From positions 54,671 through 118,670 of the forward strand of contig JADKEH010000041.1 in the NCBI GenBank assembly GCA_016718155.1: DNA of 64,000 bases, read 5' to 3'. Positions 1 to 8,544 of the stretch are shown piece by piece (within the stretch, counting starts at the first letter, position 1; each line of letters begins with the position of its first letter). The DNA is from Candidatus Rhodoferax randersensis. Its GTDB lineage: Bacteria; Pseudomonadota; Gammaproteobacteria; Burkholderiales; Burkholderiaceae_C. A model generated the notes under the pieces. It searched no databases and was not told where the DNA came from. It was given only the letters and a program-made list of their open reading frames with translations. The position numbers and the translations under genes are program-made.

Positions 1-1014
1 GTGCAGGACGCCCAGGCCATGGCCACCTATGACGCGCTGGAGGCCCTGCGGCGCAGCGCACCGCAGCCGCTGCAGCGCTGGATCGACCCGCTGTACATGA
101 CCGAGCGAATCGCCTTTGTGGGGGCCACCACCGGCCACTTTGCCAGCTATGTGTCGATCCTGCGCCTGTGCCAGCTCAACCCCTGGGCGGCACGGGCCAT
201 GCGCAGTTTCTCCATTCTGCAATCCACCGCATCGTTGACCGATGCACTCAACGACTATGCGCCCACCATCATTTCCACCTACCCGACCGTGGCGGCCCTG
301 CTGGCCGACGAAGCGGCCCGCGGAGCGCTGGTGCACCACCCGCGCGAGGTCTGGACCGGCGGCGAGACTTTGACACCGGGGGTTCGCAAATGGGTCGAAA
401 AATCCCTGAACTGCGCGGTACGCAACAGCTACGGCGCCTCGGAGTTTCTGACCATCGGCTGGGAATGCGGCCAGGGCCACCTGCACGCCAACACCGACTG
501 GCTGATTCTGGAGCCGGTCGATCAGAAGGGGCACCCGGTTGCCCCCGGCGAGCCCTCGCACACCACCTTGCTGACCAATCTGGTCAACACCGTGCAACCG
601 CTGATCCGCTACGACCTGGGTGACCAGATCACCTTTGGCCGACAGCGCTGTGCCTGCGGTTCACCCCTGCCGGTGATCGAGGTGGCCGGCCGGCATGACG
701 ACCCGCTGAACATGCTCGACCGGGACGGACGACCCGTCACCCTGTTGCCCCTGGCGCTGACCACGGCACTGGAGGATCAGGCCGCCGTGTTCGAATTTCA
801 GTTGCTCCAGGTCGATGGCCACACCCTGGAGTTGCGCCTGCCCCAAAGCGGGCCTGCGGCGGCGGCGGCATTGGCGCGCTGCCGCCACGTGTTGCGAGGC
901 TTGGCCCAACAGCACGGCTTGGCTCCGATCAAACTGATCGGCAAATGCGGCGTCACCCTTGCGCGTGGCCGCAGCGGCAAGGTGCAACGCGTGGTGGCCC
1001 GACTGAAACCGTAA
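1..1014 (+). CDS. Phenylacetate-CoA ligase-like (PaaK-type) adenylate-forming enzyme, 5' partial
   Basis: The reading frame is open from base 1, so the N-terminus, including the first ATP-binding loop, probably lies outside the window; the GTG at base 1 need not be the real start. The 337 visible residues match the AMP-forming ligase family. Near residue 141 is NSYGASE, the equivalent of the YGxTE adenine-binding motif, and near residue 202 is IRYDLGD, the equivalent of the ATP-ribose-binding motif. A C-terminal subdomain follows. The family activates a carboxylic acid with ATP and transfers it to CoA or another acceptor; the substrate cannot be read here. A CxC pair near residue 217 resembles the cysteine-containing PaaK-like subgroup. 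A second, heavily deleted copy of part of this gene lies at 1570-1691. Confidence 0.75.
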   Translation: MQDAQAMATYDALEALRRSAPQPLQRWIDPLYMTERIAFVGATTGHFASYVSILRLCQLNPWAARAMRSFSILQSTASLTDALNDYAPTIISTYPTVAALLADEAARGALVHHPREVWTGGETLTPGVRKWVEKSLNCAVRNSYGASEFLTIGWECGQGHLHANTDWLILEPVDQKGHPVAPGEPSHTTLLTNLVNTVQPLIRYDLGDQITFGRQRCACGSPLPVIEVAGRHDDPLNMLDRDGRPVTLLPLALTTALEDQAAVFEFQLLQVDGHTLELRLPQSGPAAAAALARCRHVLRGLAQQHGLAPIKLIGKCGVTLARGRSGKVQRVVARLKP

Positions 1015-1060
1015 ATGGGCCCTGTGCGGGTCAGTACCAGTGCTTGACGTGAAAGAACAT

Positions 1061-1219
1061 CGTCATTGCGAACGAAGTGAAGATGCGATGTCCCCCCGTA
1101 CCCCGTCATTGCGAACGTAGTGAAGCAATCCATGGCCCCAGCATCCATGGATCGCCACGCTTCGCTCGCGATGACGAAACAAAGGGGCCCCGCGATGACG
1201 AGAGCGGCTTCGCGATGAC
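1061..1219. repeat. REP-like palindromic repeat cluster 1
   Basis: The core CGTCATTGCGAAC appears at 1061 and 1105. The inverted partner ends with CGCGATGACG at about 1176 and again near 1219. The 1105-1176 unit reads as two arms facing each other around GATCC/CATGG, so it could form a long hairpin. The same family recurs seven more times up to 21.8 kb. Confidence 0.8.
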
Positions 1220-1299
1220 GATGCTGGTTCAAGGTCCGAGCGCGGTGTCGGCCAGGATTCGAGGGGCTTGCAATGACGGTGCCTTTTCCTGATCACACA

Positions 1300-1569
1300 C
1301 CGGCCATGGCCACCGGAATGCGCCGACGCCTATGGCGCCGACCACACCTACATCGAAGCCGAGAAGCAGGCCCAGCTCAAGACCATCCGCACATCCGCCA
1401 GCGCCGCGTCCAGTACACGCCGGTACGCGCCCCGATTGATCCTCGCGGGCGGATTGTGATCGTGGTCGATGACGGCCTGGCCACCGGCGCGACGATGATC
1501 TCGGCGCTGCACGGCCTGCACCTCGACGGTCACTCGGCCCTGGTCTTTGCCCGTTTGTCGATCGATTGA
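1300..1569 (+). pseudogene. Phosphoribosyltransferase-domain remnant
   Basis: Two adjacent reading frames together read like the end of a phosphoribosyltransferase. A segment containing GADHTYIEAEK (from about 1332) is followed, after a frameshift near 1385, by RGRIVIVVDDGLATGATM at about 1447-1500. The latter is the type I PRTase PRPP-binding motif (hydrophobics, DD, then TGAT). No N-terminal half and no intact start are visible, so the copy should be inactive. The reading frame then runs directly into a fragment of a CoA-ligase-like gene, which points to a deletion or recombination joint. Confidence 0.6.
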
Positions 1570-1691
1570 ACAGGTCTGGCAAGGCCGTTCCCTACGTGGG
1601 CTGGAAAAGCTCCGGCACCACCGGCCATGCGCAGTTTCTCCATCCTGCATGAAGCCATCAATGAGCCCTGTGCGGGTCAGTACCAGTGCTT
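1570..1691 (+). pseudogene. Deleted second copy of the upstream CoA-ligase-like gene, including a 27-bp direct repeat
   Basis: Bases 1594-1616 encode YVGWKSSGTTG, which resembles the ATP-binding SSGTTG loop of adenylate-forming enzymes. Bases 1624-1648 are nearly identical to 198-222 inside the first ligase gene. Bases 1665-1691 are identical to 1019-1045, just after the stop of that gene. In this copy only about 17 bases separate the two matches, against about 800 in the first. The simplest reading is a duplicated ligase gene that has lost its middle. Confidence 0.55.
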
Positions 1692-1999
1692 AGCCACGCC
1701 GGAATGTCGCGTTGTCCATGCAAGACGCGCCAGACATCAATGTGGTCGTCCCGCTCCATGTAGAACACCAGATGCGGGTAACGCGTCAGCGACCAGGAGC
1801 GCAAACCTGGAAGATTCAACGCGTGGGCGTAACGGGGTGAGCCAGTGGCTGGATGGCGGCTGATGTGCTGGTAGGCCTGCTGCAGCGCATCAACGAACCC
1901 CAGCGCGGCTTGCTCAGCCTGTTCGCCCAGATAGTACGCAATGGCCTCGTCCACATCCCGGTTTGCAAGTTCACGTGGGACGATGGGCTTGGCCTTCAT
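1658..1999 (-). CDS. parE: ParE/RelE-superfamily toxin
   Basis: This is a 113-residue protein of the ParE/RelE fold. It has the usual N-terminal helices (DVDEAIAYYLGEQAE), the HPATGSPRY segment and the C-terminal strands with VFYMERDDHIDVWRVLHGQRDI. ParE proteins poison DNA gyrase; family members normally need the partner ParD to be neutralised. Its ATG (1999-1997) overlaps the stop of the upstream parD in an ATGA junction, so the pair is translationally coupled. The gene's 3' end overlaps the 27-bp repeat at 1665-1691, so the last residues may have been altered by the rearrangement there. Length and core residues look normal. Confidence 0.85.
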   Translation of the reverse strand: MKAKPIVPRELANRDVDEAIAYYLGEQAEQAALGFVDALQQAYQHISRHPATGSPRYAHALNLPGLRSWSLTRYPHLVFYMERDDHIDVWRVLHGQRDIPAWLSTGTDPHRAH

Positions 2000-2235
2000 C
2001 CCCGAGGGCGCTTCTGAACGCGCTCACGCAGGGTCGTGAAATAGCCAGCATCGGCAGGCGCCGCGGGAGTCGAGGCCGCACCCTGGAGTAGCAGGTTGCG
2101 CAAACGCAAGTGATCCGCATCCTTGCGGATCAATTCACGCACGTACTCACTGCTGGTGCCGTAGCCGCGTTGGGTGACCTGCTCATCCACGAAGGACTTG
2201 AGCGAGTCAGGCAGGGAGATGTTCATGGTGCTCAT
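1996..2235 (-). CDS. parD: ParD-type antitoxin (ribbon-helix-helix)
   Basis: This 79-residue protein has the typical ParD layout. An N-terminal ribbon-helix-helix DNA-binding domain (NISLPDSLKSFVDEQV, then GTSSEYVRELIRKD) precedes a flexible C-terminal tail that wraps the toxin. The start at 2235 is chosen because a promoter-like sequence lies directly upstream; an in-frame ATG at 2226 is an alternative. ParD proteins neutralise ParE and repress their own promoter as dimers. It is the first gene of a two-gene operon with parE and overlaps it by four bases. Confidence 0.88.
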   Translation of the reverse strand: MSTMNISLPDSLKSFVDEQVTQRGYGTSSEYVRELIRKDADHLRLRNLLLQGAASTPAAPADAGYFTTLRERVQKRPRG

Positions 2236-2241
2236 GGAGAC

Positions 2242-2271
2242 ATTTTACAAACGTTTGGCAAAATTTGGCAA
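2242..2271 (-). promoter_or_regulatory. Candidate parDE promoter and operator
   Basis: Read on the minus strand, TTGCCA (2271-2266) is followed after 18 bases by TAAAAT (2247-2242), a plausible sigma-70 pair just upstream of parD. The interval holds the 10-bp palindrome CAAACGTTTG (2248-2257) and two copies of TTTGCCAAA, a likely site for ParD autorepression. This is inferred from pattern only. Confidence 0.45.
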
Positions 2272-2280
2272 AGCAGCGTT

Positions 2281-3363
<1,083 letters not shown>

Positions 3364-3411
3364 GGCTCCTTGGCGTACCTATGGAGATTTTCGGAATTCA
3401 TGACAACGCTT

Positions 3412-3606
3412 CGTCATTGCGCAGCGCTGCCGTCATTGCGAGCGCAGCGCGGCAATCCATTTCGTCATCGCGAGCGCAGCGTACCAATCCACTTCGTCAT
3501 CGCGAGCGCAGCGCGGCGATCCATGGATTCAGGAGTCATGGATCGCCACGCTGCGCTCGCGATGACGAAGCAAAGGGGCTCGCAATGACGGCGCTCGCAA
3601 TGACGG
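3412..3606. repeat. REP-like palindromic repeat cluster 2
   Basis: At least four core copies (CGTCATTGCGAGC or CGTCATCGCGAGC) are followed by inverted arms ending in GCTCGCGATGACG and CTCGCAATGACG. The cluster fills the whole gap between amrS and amrB. Confidence 0.85.
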
Positions 3607-3622
3607 CAGCGCCGCAGTGCGT

Positions 3623-4438
3623 TCAGTGAACATGGCTCGCTCGCTCCACGAAGGCGATCGAGGCGTAGCCCACTACGCGGTTGCGGTCGCCGGCGGTGTC
3701 GCCGGAATTGCACAGGCCCAGCAGTTGCGGCTCCAGCTGGTGCTGACGGGCGGCCAGCAGCAAGCCGTTGACCGGCGTGCCGCCGCAGGCCTGGCTGTGC
3801 GACAGGCCTGCGTCCAGCGCCAGGATGCGGTGCACGGTCTCGTCGTCCACCGCCTGCGCTTGCGCATACGGCAGAAAGTGGGACAGGTCCGAGCTGATCA
3901 CCAGCAGGGTTTCGGGTCCGCCCCACAGCACTTCGAGCACCTGCGCAACCTCGGCGGGGGTGGCATCGCCGACCGCCAGCGGAACCAGCTTGAAATCATC
4001 GAGCACGGACTGCAAGAACGGCAGTTGCACCTCCAGCGAATGCTCCAGCGCGTGCGCCTGCGGGCTCACCACCACCTGGCGCAGGCCAGCGATGGCGGCC
4101 ACGGCCTGCGCATCGATCGCAATGTCACCCAGCGGCGTGGCAAAGGCATCCACGCCGGGCAGCGCCAGGCCGCGCACCGGCACACGGTGCACCGGGCCGA
4201 GCAGCACCACGCGGCGAATCGTCTTGCGAGCGGGGGCCAGGCGCGCATAGGCCAGCGCGGCGGTGCTGCCGGAATAGACGTAGCCCGCGTGCGGCACGAT
4301 GATGGCCTTGGGCACCGGGAGCGCCGAGGCCAGACCGGGCGGCACGGCGTCCAGCATGGCACGCAGGTCCCTGGACAAGGTCTGGCGCTGACCCGGATAG
4401 AAGGCGCCAGCCACCGCAGGTTGACGGATAAGGGACAT
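3623..4438 (-). CDS. amrB: AmmeMemoRadiSam system protein B (Memo-like)
   Basis: The protein is a 271-residue Memo-family member (related to class III extradiol dioxygenases). The start at 4438 is chosen because MSLIRQPAVAGAFYPG is the conserved family N-terminus; the frame is open 27 codons further upstream without family similarity. Conserved points are AFYPG near residue 13, IIVPHAGYVYSG near residue 43, LGPVHRV and the C-terminal SSDLSHF. The two histidines in PHAGY and SDLSHF are the likely metal or substrate ligands by analogy with the family. Its role is unknown; it co-occurs with AmrS-type radical SAM proteins, as here. Confidence 0.85.
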   Translation of the reverse strand: MSLIRQPAVAGAFYPGQRQTLSRDLRAMLDAVPPGLASALPVPKAIIVPHAGYVYSGSTAALAYARLAPARKTIRRVVLLGPVHRVPVRGLALPGVDAFATPLGDIAIDAQAVAAIAGLRQVVVSPQAHALEHSLEVQLPFLQSVLDDFKLVPLAVGDATPAEVAQVLEVLWGGPETLLVISSDLSHFLPYAQAQAVDDETVHRILALDAGLSHSQACGGTPVNGLLLAARQHQLEPQLLGLCNSGDTAGDRNRVVGYASIAFVERASHVH

Positions 4439-4529
4439 CAAAGCCTCCGCTAGAGCAATTAGCGCACTGTAGCCCTTTCCACCAATCCGCCAAGTGGTGT
4501 CAAGGCGGCCTGGTGTCAAGGCAGCCCTC

Positions 4530-5873
4530 CTATCCAGCGGCGGCTTTGCCCGGTCGCGGCCCCCAGATGTAGGCCGTCAACTCCAGGCCGTTGGACCGCT
4601 CGAAGTCCGCAATTCTGCGGATCAGGCGCGCGTCCAGAACATGGTCGGCCGACAGCATCAACAATCCGCTGGGCGTGGTGAGGTCGCGTGACAGCGTCAT
4701 GCCGGCCTCCAGCTCGCTGGCGGGTATGGCCGATTCAACCCGGCGCTCCTTGTCGGACTCTTCCTTCGGCGCGACGCCGCCCAGCACTTCGGTAAAGGCG
4801 GTGACCACTGCGGGGTCATAACGCTTGCCGCTGCCATGCACGATCAGGATGCGGGCCTCTTCCGCCGTGAGCTGGCGCTGCGTCAAGGTGCCAATCTGCA
4901 TGTTGTCAAAGTCACTGGCCAGCGTCAGGATGCGCGTGGCCAGGGGAATGGCCTCGCCCGCCAGACGATCCGGGAAACCGGTGCCGTCAAAGCGCTCGAA
5001 CTGCGCGCAAATGATGTCGGAGGCGGATCGAAGGTCCGCCAGAGGCAGCAACAGTTGCTCGGCCTGCACCGTGTGCTTGCGGTAGGCGTCCAACTGGTCC
5101 GGCTTCATCATGGCCACGGGGGTCCTGAGTAGTTCGTCGGCAAACCCCACTTTTCCGATCTCATGCAGCAGGCCGGCCACAAAAATCTCCTGCACCTGCT
5201 TGGCTTCGACTTTGAGACGAAGCGCAATCTTGCGTGCCAGGTCCGCGACCCGGCGCGAGTGTCCGGCCAGGTTGCCGCCACGCATGTCGATCAGCGTGGA
5301 GAAGACCTTGATCGAGGTGACGAAGCTGCTCTTGAGCTGTTCATTGGCGACCTGCAACTCCGCCGTGCGCGCCTGCACTTTCGACTCCAGGCTGGCGTTC
5401 AGGGCCAGCAGCTCCTCGTGCTGGGCAATCGCCAGGGCTTCAAGCCGCTTCTTCTCCAGTTCCAGCGCCTTGCGCTCAAGGGCCTGGCGCACGATCAGCA
5501 CGATGTCGTTGTCGTCCCAGGGCTTGGTGATGTAGCGGTAGATCTCGCCCCGATTGATCGCATCAATGATTGACGTGACGTCCGAGTAACCGGTCAGCAG
5601 CAGGCGCACCGTATCGGGCCAGCGCGCGCGCACCTGTTCCAGAAACTGAGCGCCGTCCATCTCCGGCATGCGCATGTCGGAGATCACCAGGTCAACCGTC
5701 TCGGTCTCCAGCAGCGCCAAGCCGGCCTTGCCGCCTTCGGCAATACGCACCTGAAAACCCTTGCCCCGAAACAGGCGACGCAACGAAGACAGGATGTTGG
5801 GTTCATCGTCGACACACAGAATCGTCGGCGCTCTGGGCTCCGACGCATCGGGGCTGGTGGGTTCGCCCGTCAT
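4530..5873 (-). CDS. Response regulator with degenerate HD-GYP domain
   Basis: The 447 residues form a REC domain (about 15-135; ILCVDDEPN, phosphoacceptor in LVISDMRMPEMDG, conserved Lys in ITKPW), a coiled-coil linker (about 140-190), an HD-GYP-like domain (about 190-385) and a C-terminal beta-rich segment. Active HD-GYP phosphodiesterases carry HD, HHE and GYP motifs and degrade cyclic di-GMP. Here HD is HE (LLHEIGK), HHE is replaced (AQFERFDG) and GYP is GFP. Several metal ligands are therefore missing, and enzyme activity is doubtful. The gene overlaps the histidine kinase upstream by four bases, so that kinase is its likely phosphodonor. Confidence 0.85.
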   Translation of the reverse strand: MTGEPTSPDASEPRAPTILCVDDEPNILSSLRRLFRGKGFQVRIAEGGKAGLALLETETVDLVISDMRMPEMDGAQFLEQVRARWPDTVRLLLTGYSDVTSIIDAINRGEIYRYITKPWDDNDIVLIVRQALERKALELEKKRLEALAIAQHEELLALNASLESKVQARTAELQVANEQLKSSFVTSIKVFSTLIDMRGGNLAGHSRRVADLARKIALRLKVEAKQVQEIFVAGLLHEIGKVGFADELLRTPVAMMKPDQLDAYRKHTVQAEQLLLPLADLRSASDIICAQFERFDGTGFPDRLAGEAIPLATRILTLASDFDNMQIGTLTQRQLTAEEARILIVHGSGKRYDPAVVTAFTEVLGGVAPKEESDKERRVESAIPASELEAGMTLSRDLTTPSGLLMLSADHVLDARLIRRIADFERSNGLELTAYIWGPRPGKAAAG

Positions 5874-7342
5874 GACCGGCTGGCTCCATCCGGTGCCGAC
5901 TCAGTGGGCTGCAAGATGGGCAGCGTGACCCGAAACGTGGTGCCCTGACCGATCTCGGTCTTGACATCGATCGTCCCATGGTGCTTTTGCACAATGCCGT
6001 AGGACAGCGAGAGGCCCAGTCCCGTGCCCTTGCCGACCGGTTTGGTGGTGTAGAAGGGATCGAAGATGCGCGGCAACACATCCTTCGGGATACCGCTGCC
6101 GGTGTCAGCCACCTCCAGCCAGACCTTGTCGCCCGCTACGCCGGTTCGAAGCGTGATCTTGCCGCGCTCGGGGCCGCTCATCGCGTGGGCCGCATTGACC
6201 ACCAGGTTCATCACCACCTGATTGATCTGCGACGGCAGGCACTGCACCGGCGGCAGATCGGCATACTCCTTGACCACATCGGCCTTGTACTTGATTTCGT
6301 TGTTGACCACATTGAGGGTCGAGTCGATGCCCTGGGTCAGGTCAACCGACTGCCAGTCCGGGTTGGTGTCCACATGCGAGAAATCCTTCAGGTCCTGCAC
6401 GATCTTGCGAACCCGGATGATCCCCTCCTTAGACTCGCGCATGAGGATGGGGATGTCTTCCTTCAAAAAGTCAAGTTCAACGCGCTGCTTGGTGGTCTTG
6501 ACCAGCTTCATCGCCTCTGGTGTGGGGTGCTCACCCTCCGCGCCTTCGTAGGCCGCAAGCATCTCGAACATGCTGGCCAGGTAGTTCTCCAAGGAGCCAA
6601 AGTTGGAAAAAATGTAGCCAATCGGGTTGTTGATTTCGTGTGCGACGCCGGCCGCAAGTTGGCCAATGGAGGCCAGCTTTTCGGACTGCACCAGATGCTC
6701 CTGGGCCGCCATCAGCTTGGAATTGAGCAAATTGAGTTCGTCGTTTCGCTTGCGCACTTCAAGTTCGGCCAGCTCCCGGCGGGTCGCATCCTCGCGCAGG
6801 GCCTGGTTGGCGCTGGCCAACTGCTCGGTGCGCTGCTCAACCACCAGCTCCACCTCCAGTTGAGACTTCATCAACGCCGCCTCGGCAACCTTGCGTTCGG
6901 TGATGTCCTGCAGGGTCTCAATAGCACCGATCATCGTGCCAGCCGCGTCACGCAGGGGCGCTGCCGTAAAGAACAACCAGCGACCGCTTGCACCCAGCCG
7001 GGGGAAGAAGCCCTCGGCTTCGTAAGCGCCAGGCACCACCAGGGAACTGCGGTAGCTGTTTTGATACAGGTCTTCGATGATCTCGGCCATGGCGCCGTCC
7101 ACAATCAGATCCGCCATCACAGGCCGTTCCGCGCCGTAAAAGAATCGACCAATTCCCTTCTTGCCGATGACTTTTTCCGCAGGAATGCCCATCGCCACCG
7201 CACAGGCCTGGTTGAAATGGGTGACCACATGGTCGGCATTGATCACGAAGGTCGGAACCGGGCTGCCTTCAAAAAAGACAGCCGGATCCAGACCACCTAC
7301 TTGAGGCGCCCTCAATGCCGGATCGGGGTTCGTGTTGTCCAA
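5870..7342 (-). CDS. PAS-domain sensor histidine kinase
   Basis: This 490-residue kinase has no membrane segment, which suggests a cytoplasmic sensor. An N-terminal PAS domain (about 20-150, ending LQDITERKVAEAAL) is followed by a coiled coil (155-225). The phosphoacceptor box is GVAHEINNPIGYIFSN near residue 240. The ATP-binding domain shows the N box (NLVVNAAHAMSG), the G1 box (DTGSGIP) and the G2 box (GKGTGLGLSLSYGI). It belongs to the HEINNP class of kinases. It is followed directly by the HD-GYP-type regulator in a four-base overlap, forming a two-component pair. The start at 7342 lies 12 bases after the end of the HDOD gene upstream, so all these genes may be one transcript. Confidence 0.9.
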   Translation of the reverse strand: MDNTNPDPALRAPQVGGLDPAVFFEGSPVPTFVINADHVVTHFNQACAVAMGIPAEKVIGKKGIGRFFYGAERPVMADLIVDGAMAEIIEDLYQNSYRSSLVVPGAYEAEGFFPRLGASGRWLFFTAAPLRDAAGTMIGAIETLQDITERKVAEAALMKSQLEVELVVEQRTEQLASANQALREDATRRELAELEVRKRNDELNLLNSKLMAAQEHLVQSEKLASIGQLAAGVAHEINNPIGYIFSNFGSLENYLASMFEMLAAYEGAEGEHPTPEAMKLVKTTKQRVELDFLKEDIPILMRESKEGIIRVRKIVQDLKDFSHVDTNPDWQSVDLTQGIDSTLNVVNNEIKYKADVVKEYADLPPVQCLPSQINQVVMNLVVNAAHAMSGPERGKITLRTGVAGDKVWLEVADTGSGIPKDVLPRIFDPFYTTKPVGKGTGLGLSLSYGIVQKHHGTIDVKTEIGQGTTFRVTLPILQPTESAPDGASRS

Positions 7343-7354
7343 CGTTGCACCTTC

Positions 7355-8197
7355 CTACGCATTTAACACCAGGCTTGCACCCTCAAACTGTTTCTCGGAG
7401 TTTGCCATGATCGACAGCAGTGTGGCGTCATTCAAACCAAGCTGTTGCCAGACGGCATCGGGCACGCTTGGCACCAGGTCGTCCTCGTCGCCGGAAAGAT
7501 CCAAGGCGTGGGCCAGGGCATCGGCCACCTGGATCACCAGCGTCAGCGGCTGCCCAACGGGCACGGGTTGCGCATGATGGCCGGCCACCGCCTGCTGCAT
7601 CGCCAGCGGAAACTTCCAGTGCTGCGTCAGCGCCTGCCCCACCATGGTGTGGTCAATGCCCAGCACTGCCACTTCCGCTTGCGCCAAGGTGCAATCCTGC
7701 TGCGCCCGATGCGTCATGACGCCCTCGAACTCGCGCGCAAACTGGGTCACCAACACCAGGCGGCCAATGTCGTGTAACAGGCCGACGGTGTAGGCCTGCT
7801 CGGCGTTGAGTTTGAGGTGCGTAGCCAGCTCACGCGCGCAGACCGCCGCCGCGATCGAGTGACGCCAGAACGGCGCAAAGCCAAAGCGCCCCGGCGCCTG
7901 GTTGGCAAAGGTGCCAATCAGCGCCGCCGTGGTGGCCACGCTGCGCACGGTGCGAAAGCCCAGGATGGCAATGGCCTCCGCTATGGTGGTGATCTGATGC
8001 GCCATGCCATAAAAAGACGAGTTCGCCAGCCGCAGCGTCTTGGCCGTCAGCGCCTGGTCCTGCGTGATCTTGGCGGCCAGGACGTCGATGTTGACGTCTT
8101 CCTGGTCCATGCTCGCAAGCAGCTCCATCACCACCGTCGGCAGCGACGGCAGCTTGTTGACGGCCGGCAGAACATCGCCCAGTGCCAGCCTTGTCAT
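7355..8197 (-). CDS. HDOD-domain signalling protein
   Basis: The protein is about 280 residues and consists almost wholly of an HDOD domain, an HD-related fold without the catalytic metal site, used in bacterial signalling. Typical signatures are LPSLPTVVMELL, LTAKTLRLANSSFYG, AIAILGFRTVRS and GLLHDIGRL. The start at 8197 (MTRLALGD) is chosen because this ATG overlaps the stop of the upstream gene in an ATGA junction; an upstream in-frame start would add nine residues. It is embedded in a row of cyclic-di-GMP and two-component genes, so a regulatory role in the same circuit is inferred. Confidence 0.85.
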   Translation of the reverse strand: MTRLALGDVLPAVNKLPSLPTVVMELLASMDQEDVNIDVLAAKITQDQALTAKTLRLANSSFYGMAHQITTIAEAIAILGFRTVRSVATTAALIGTFANQAPGRFGFAPFWRHSIAAAVCARELATHLKLNAEQAYTVGLLHDIGRLVLVTQFAREFEGVMTHRAQQDCTLAQAEVAVLGIDHTMVGQALTQHWKFPLAMQQAVAGHHAQPVPVGQPLTLVIQVADALAHALDLSGDEDDLVPSVPDAVWQQLGLNDATLLSIMANSEKQFEGASLVLNA

Positions 8198-8544
8198 GGC
8201 GCCTCCACGCCCCGGTATTGGCAAACCAGCGCAAGCAGGCGTTGCGTGCCTTCCTGGCCCTGCTGGCCCTGCTCGCCCAAGGTACGGCGAAACAAACGCG
8301 CCAGCCGCTGGCGATGGTGCGCGCGCCGCGCCGCATCTTCCAGACCCGGGTCAGGCCTGGGTGCCGAATCGTCCTGGATCCAGATTTCCTCGATGTCGCG
8401 TCGGCGCAAGGACACCATGGCGGCCTCGGTCACTTGCGCGCCAGCGGCCATCAGCACCTGGCCGCGAGCGTCCTGCAAGGCGCGCGCGAGGGTCTGGCCA
8501 ACCTCGACGTCATCGAGTTTGATCAAGCGTTCTGGCGTGCTCAT
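8194..8544 (-). CDS. Hypothetical protein with a domain resembling the HD-GYP-associated C-terminal segment
   Basis: This is a short protein of about 116 residues with no recognised enzyme domain. Its first half (IKLDDVEVGQTLARALQD, then GQVLMAAGAQVTEAAM and RRRDIEEIWI) has the same layout as the C-terminal segment of the HD-GYP-like regulator at 4530-5873 (ASELEAGMTLSRDLTTPSG, then LLMLSADHVLDARLIRRI). It may therefore be a free-standing copy of that module. The rest is charged and Gln-rich. The start at 8544 is chosen because it overlaps the preceding stop (TCAT/ATGA); its own stop overlaps the HDOD gene. The four-base overlaps on both sides imply tight co-translation. Confidence 0.7.
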   Translation of the reverse strand: MSTPERLIKLDDVEVGQTLARALQDARGQVLMAAGAQVTEAAMVSLRRRDIEEIWIQDDSAPRPDPGLEDAARRAHHRQRLARLFRRTLGEQGQQGQEGTQRLLALVCQYRGVEAP

